Part shown: positions 5,828-7,836 of the stretch, piece after piece
Numbering within the stretch: the first letter of the stretch is position 1
How the letters are laid out: each line of letters starts with the position of its first letter
Origin: Mageeibacillus sp. UBA5747
GTDB taxonomy: Bacteria; Bacillota; Clostridia; Saccharofermentanales; UBA5734
DNA length: 7,836 nt
NCBI GenBank assembly: GCA_002419145.1
Contig: DIFN01000054.1
Span: 1 to 7,836 of the forward strand
Direction: 5' to 3'
Notes under the pieces: model-generated
Database searches by the model: none
The model's input: only the letters and a program-made list of their open reading frames with translations
Told to the model about the DNA's origin: nothing
Made by a program: the position numbers and the translations under genes

Positions 5828-7246
5828 GTGATCCGCATTTTCAACACCGAAACCCGCAGTAAGGAAGAACTCAAGACCATCGAACCTGGCAAGGTCAAGA
5901 TGTACGTCTGCGGCCCTACCGTCTACAATTTTTTTCACCTGGGCAACGCCCGCCCATTCATCACATACGACACTTTTCGCCGCTTTCTCCTGTACCGCGG
6001 GTACGCGGTTGATTATGTTCAGAACTTTACGGACATCGATGACAAAATGATCAAACGGGCCAATGAAGAAGGCATTACGGTCCGCGAACTGGCCGATCGG
6101 TTTATCACGGAGTATTTCAAAGATGCGGACGGCCTCAATATCCAGCGGGCCACGGTTCACCCCCGGGCCACCGAAACCATGGACGAGATTATCGCCATCA
6201 TCAAGACCCTGGAGGAAAAGGGCTTCGCTTATGTGGCCGAGGACGGGGTTTATTTCGATACACAGAAATTTGTTGGGTATGGCAAACTGTCTCATCACAA
6301 ATTGGATGAGTTGGAAGCCGGAGCCAGTGACCGTCTCGGTACATTCGACCAGGGTAAACACCATCCGATGGATTTTGCCCTCTGGAAATTCAAAAAACCT
6401 GGGGAGCCGATTTGGGACAGCCCCTGGGGTGAAGGTCGGCCGGGCTGGCATATCGAATGTTCAGCCATGGTCAGAAAGCACCTTGGTGAAACCATCGACA
6501 TTCACGGGGGTGGTCAGGACCTGATTTTCCCGCACCATGAAAATGAAATCGCCCAGAGTGAGGCAGCCAACGGCAAACCGTTTGTACATTACTGGATGCA
6601 CAATGGGTTCATCAATGTCGACCAGGAGAAAATGTCCAAATCGGCTGGCAATTTCTTTACCGTCCGTGATCTTGTCCAGCAGTACAGTTATGATGTTCTG
6701 CGCTATTTCATGCTCACAGGCCATTACCGCATGCCGATCAATTTCTCGGCTGAACTGCTGGCTGCGGCCCAGAATGGCTGGGAACGGATCAAAACCTGTG
6801 TGGAAAACCTCGATTTTGTGGCGTCCCATGCCACGGGATCGCAGGAAGATCAGGCGGGTCCAGGTGCGGCCGGCCTGCTGGATGCCGCAAACCAGGCTCG
6901 CGCCGATTTCATCACTGCCATGGAAGATGACCTGAACACGGCTGATGCTCTGGCAGCTATTTTCGAACTGGTCCGGGCAGCGAACACTGCCGCTGCTGTT
7001 CCCGGGCTTGATCCTGCAGCCTTGAAAACTGCAGCTGCGACTCTGCGGGAGTTGCTTGCTGTACTCGGGTTGAACCCCAACCAGGGCGAAGCAATACCCG
7101 CAGAAATCCTTGCTCTGGTTGAGGAACGGGTGGCCGCTAAAAAGGCTCGCGATTTCCAGAAAGCAGATGCATTGCGAGCTCAAGTACTTGAACTGGGTTT
7201 TGAAATCAAAGACACCCCGCAGGGACCGAAAGTCAGTCCGCGATGA
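5828..7246 (+). CDS. cysS: Cysteinyl-tRNA synthetase
   Basis: A class I aminoacyl-tRNA synthetase that charges tRNA-Cys with cysteine in the cytoplasm. The product is 472 residues, close to the usual 460-470. Seen in order: C28 in the CGPTVY segment, the HIGH-type motif HLGN (37-40), C211 in WHIECSAM, H236 and E240 in HHENE, and KMSKS (268-272). C28, C211, H236 and E240 correspond to the four zinc ligands that select cysteine in the E. coli enzyme, so the protein looks fully active. The C-terminal helical part includes ARADFITAMEDDLNTADALAAIFEL and the anticodon-binding end KKARDFQKADALRAQVLELGFEIKDTPQG. The start is GTG, placed by a strong GGAGG (5814-5818) nine bases upstream. It shares an operon with cysE, which supplies its amino acid, and its stop overlaps mrnC by 4 bases. 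Confidence 0.98.
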   Translation: MIRIFNTETRSKEELKTIEPGKVKMYVCGPTVYNFFHLGNARPFITYDTFRRFLLYRGYAVDYVQNFTDIDDKMIKRANEEGITVRELADRFITEYFKDADGLNIQRATVHPRATETMDEIIAIIKTLEEKGFAYVAEDGVYFDTQKFVGYGKLSHHKLDELEAGASDRLGTFDQGKHHPMDFALWKFKKPGEPIWDSPWGEGRPGWHIECSAMVRKHLGETIDIHGGGQDLIFPHHENEIAQSEAANGKPFVHYWMHNGFINVDQEKMSKSAGNFFTVRDLVQQYSYDVLRYFMLTGHYRMPINFSAELLAAAQNGWERIKTCVENLDFVASHATGSQEDQAGPGAAGLLDAANQARADFITAMEDDLNTADALAAIFELVRAANTAAAVPGLDPAALKTAAATLRELLAVLGLNPNQGEAIPAEILALVEERVAAKKARDFQKADALRAQVLELGFEIKDTPQGPKVSPR

Positions 7247-7659
7247 TCCGGCCCGATTTCACAGGCGACTTAAGGGAACTGCCGGTATCGACTTTGGCCT
7301 ACATTGGTGATGCGGTTTACGAATTGTACGTCCGGTTGTCCCTGTGCCGCCGCAGCGTGTTCAATTCGGGCGAGTTGCATCGTCAGGCTATCCGCCTAGT
7401 CAAGGCCTCGGCTCAGGCAGAAGGTGCCAAGACCATTCTGCCTCTGCTCAATGACGCAGAAGAAGCGATTTTCCGCCGTGGCCGGAACAACCAGCCATCG
7501 AGCCAATCCAAAAGCGCCGATCCGGTCGACTACCGGATGGCAACAGGACTGGAGACCCTGATCGGTTATTTGTATTTGAACAATGAAGAAGAACGGCTTT
7601 TGCAACTGATGCAAATCCTGGTGGAGGAAAAACACAATGTCCAGACCGAACAGTCCTGA
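7243..7659 (+). CDS. mrnC: Mini-ribonuclease III
   Basis: Mini-III is an RNase III catalytic domain without the double-stranded-RNA binding domain; in Bacillus it matures the ends of 23S rRNA. The 138-residue product has the normal length. The catalytic signature is LAYIGDAVYELYVR with Asp23, the same position as the known catalytic Asp of the Bacillus enzyme, and the second acidic site is Glu104 in ATGLETLIGYLYL. The RRGRNNQPSSQSKSADPVDYRMATG stretch before it is the typical flexible RNA-contacting loop of the family. The ATG overlaps the cysS stop as ATGA, so translation is coupled. The gene order cysS-mrnC is widely conserved in Firmicutes. Its own 3' end overlaps the next gene by 23 bases and contains that gene's ribosome binding site. 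Confidence 0.95.
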   Translation: MIRPDFTGDLRELPVSTLAYIGDAVYELYVRLSLCRRSVFNSGELHRQAIRLVKASAQAEGAKTILPLLNDAEEAIFRRGRNNQPSSQSKSADPVDYRMATGLETLIGYLYLNNEEERLLQLMQILVEEKHNVQTEQS

Positions 7660-7836
7660 TCAAGGCTTTGGCCGCGAGGGTGACCGCAACCGCAGACCGG
7701 GTGGAGAACACACCGGACAATCGCAGAATCGCCCCGGCCGCCGGGATGCTGGACCGGGTTTCCACCAGGAAGACCGGGGACCGCGCCAGCCGCGCAAACC
7801 ATTTGCTGGCGGCGAGCGGCCTAGCTATGGTGACCG
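7637..7836 (+). CDS. Partial gene with Arg/Gly/Pro-rich N-terminus, probably RlmB/TrmH-family rRNA methyltransferase
   Basis: An ATG at 7637 is preceded by a strong GGAGG (7623-7627) with nine bases of spacing, and the frame stays open to the window end (66 complete codons). The visible part begins MSRPNSPDQGFGREGDRNRRPGG and stays rich in Arg, Gly, Pro, Gln and Asp, with no hydrophobic core: a disordered, basic tail of the kind that contacts RNA. No catalytic domain is inside the window. In Bacillus and many Clostridia the gene after mrnC is rlmB, a 23S rRNA 2'-O-ribose methyltransferase of the SPOUT (TrmH) family, and such proteins can carry low-complexity basic N-terminal extensions. The assignment therefore rests on position and composition only. 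The gene overlaps mrnC by 23 bases in a different frame. Confidence 0.72.
   Translation, partial: MSRPNSPDQGFGREGDRNRRPGGEHTGQSQNRPGRRDAGPGFHQEDRGPRQPRKPFAGGERPSYGD

Overview
The window is a gene-dense, moderately GC-rich stretch (roughly 55% by eye) from the chromosome of a bacterium that is most likely a Firmicute (Bacillota), probably a clostridial lineage. The reasons are a textbook SAM-I (S-box) riboswitch with a transcription terminator ahead of metK, the presence of Mini-RNase III (MrnC), a RecD2-type helicase without RecBC context, and the gene order cysE-cysS-mrnC-(rlmB-like), which is the order known from Bacillus and many Clostridia. All seven genes lie on the + strand, and no mobile element, CRISPR array, tRNA or rRNA is visible.

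Region 1 (1-394) has no gene. It holds a possible terminator of an upstream gene (19-60), a good sigma-A type promoter (107-135), the SAM-I aptamer (205-302), an overlapping antiterminator/terminator pair (296-348) and a small extra hairpin (357-377) just before the metK ribosome binding site.

Region 2 (395-4683) is a tightly overlapping trio: metK (S-adenosylmethionine synthetase), a recD2-type ATP-dependent DNA helicase, and a comF-family phosphoribosyltransferase-like protein. The overlaps are 14 and 8 bases, so the helicase and the competence-related gene should sit on the SAM-controlled transcript.

Region 3 (4684-5082) is about 400 bases without a convincing gene. It carries two likely promoters with near-identical -10 regions and, between them, a region rich in inverted repeats that looks like a structured leader or small RNA that I cannot assign to a known class.

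Region 4 (5083-7836) is a second operon: cysE (serine acetyltransferase, first step of cysteine synthesis), cysS (cysteinyl-tRNA synthetase, which uses that cysteine), mrnC (23S rRNA maturation nuclease) and the start of a gene with an Arg/Gly/Pro-rich N-terminus, probably an RlmB/TrmH-family rRNA methyltransferase, cut by the window end. Together the two operons join sulfur amino-acid metabolism (SAM, cysteine) to translation and rRNA maturation, with a DNA helicase and a competence-type gene attached to the SAM side. I found no clearly new protein system. The least explained part is the 4684-5082 leader.
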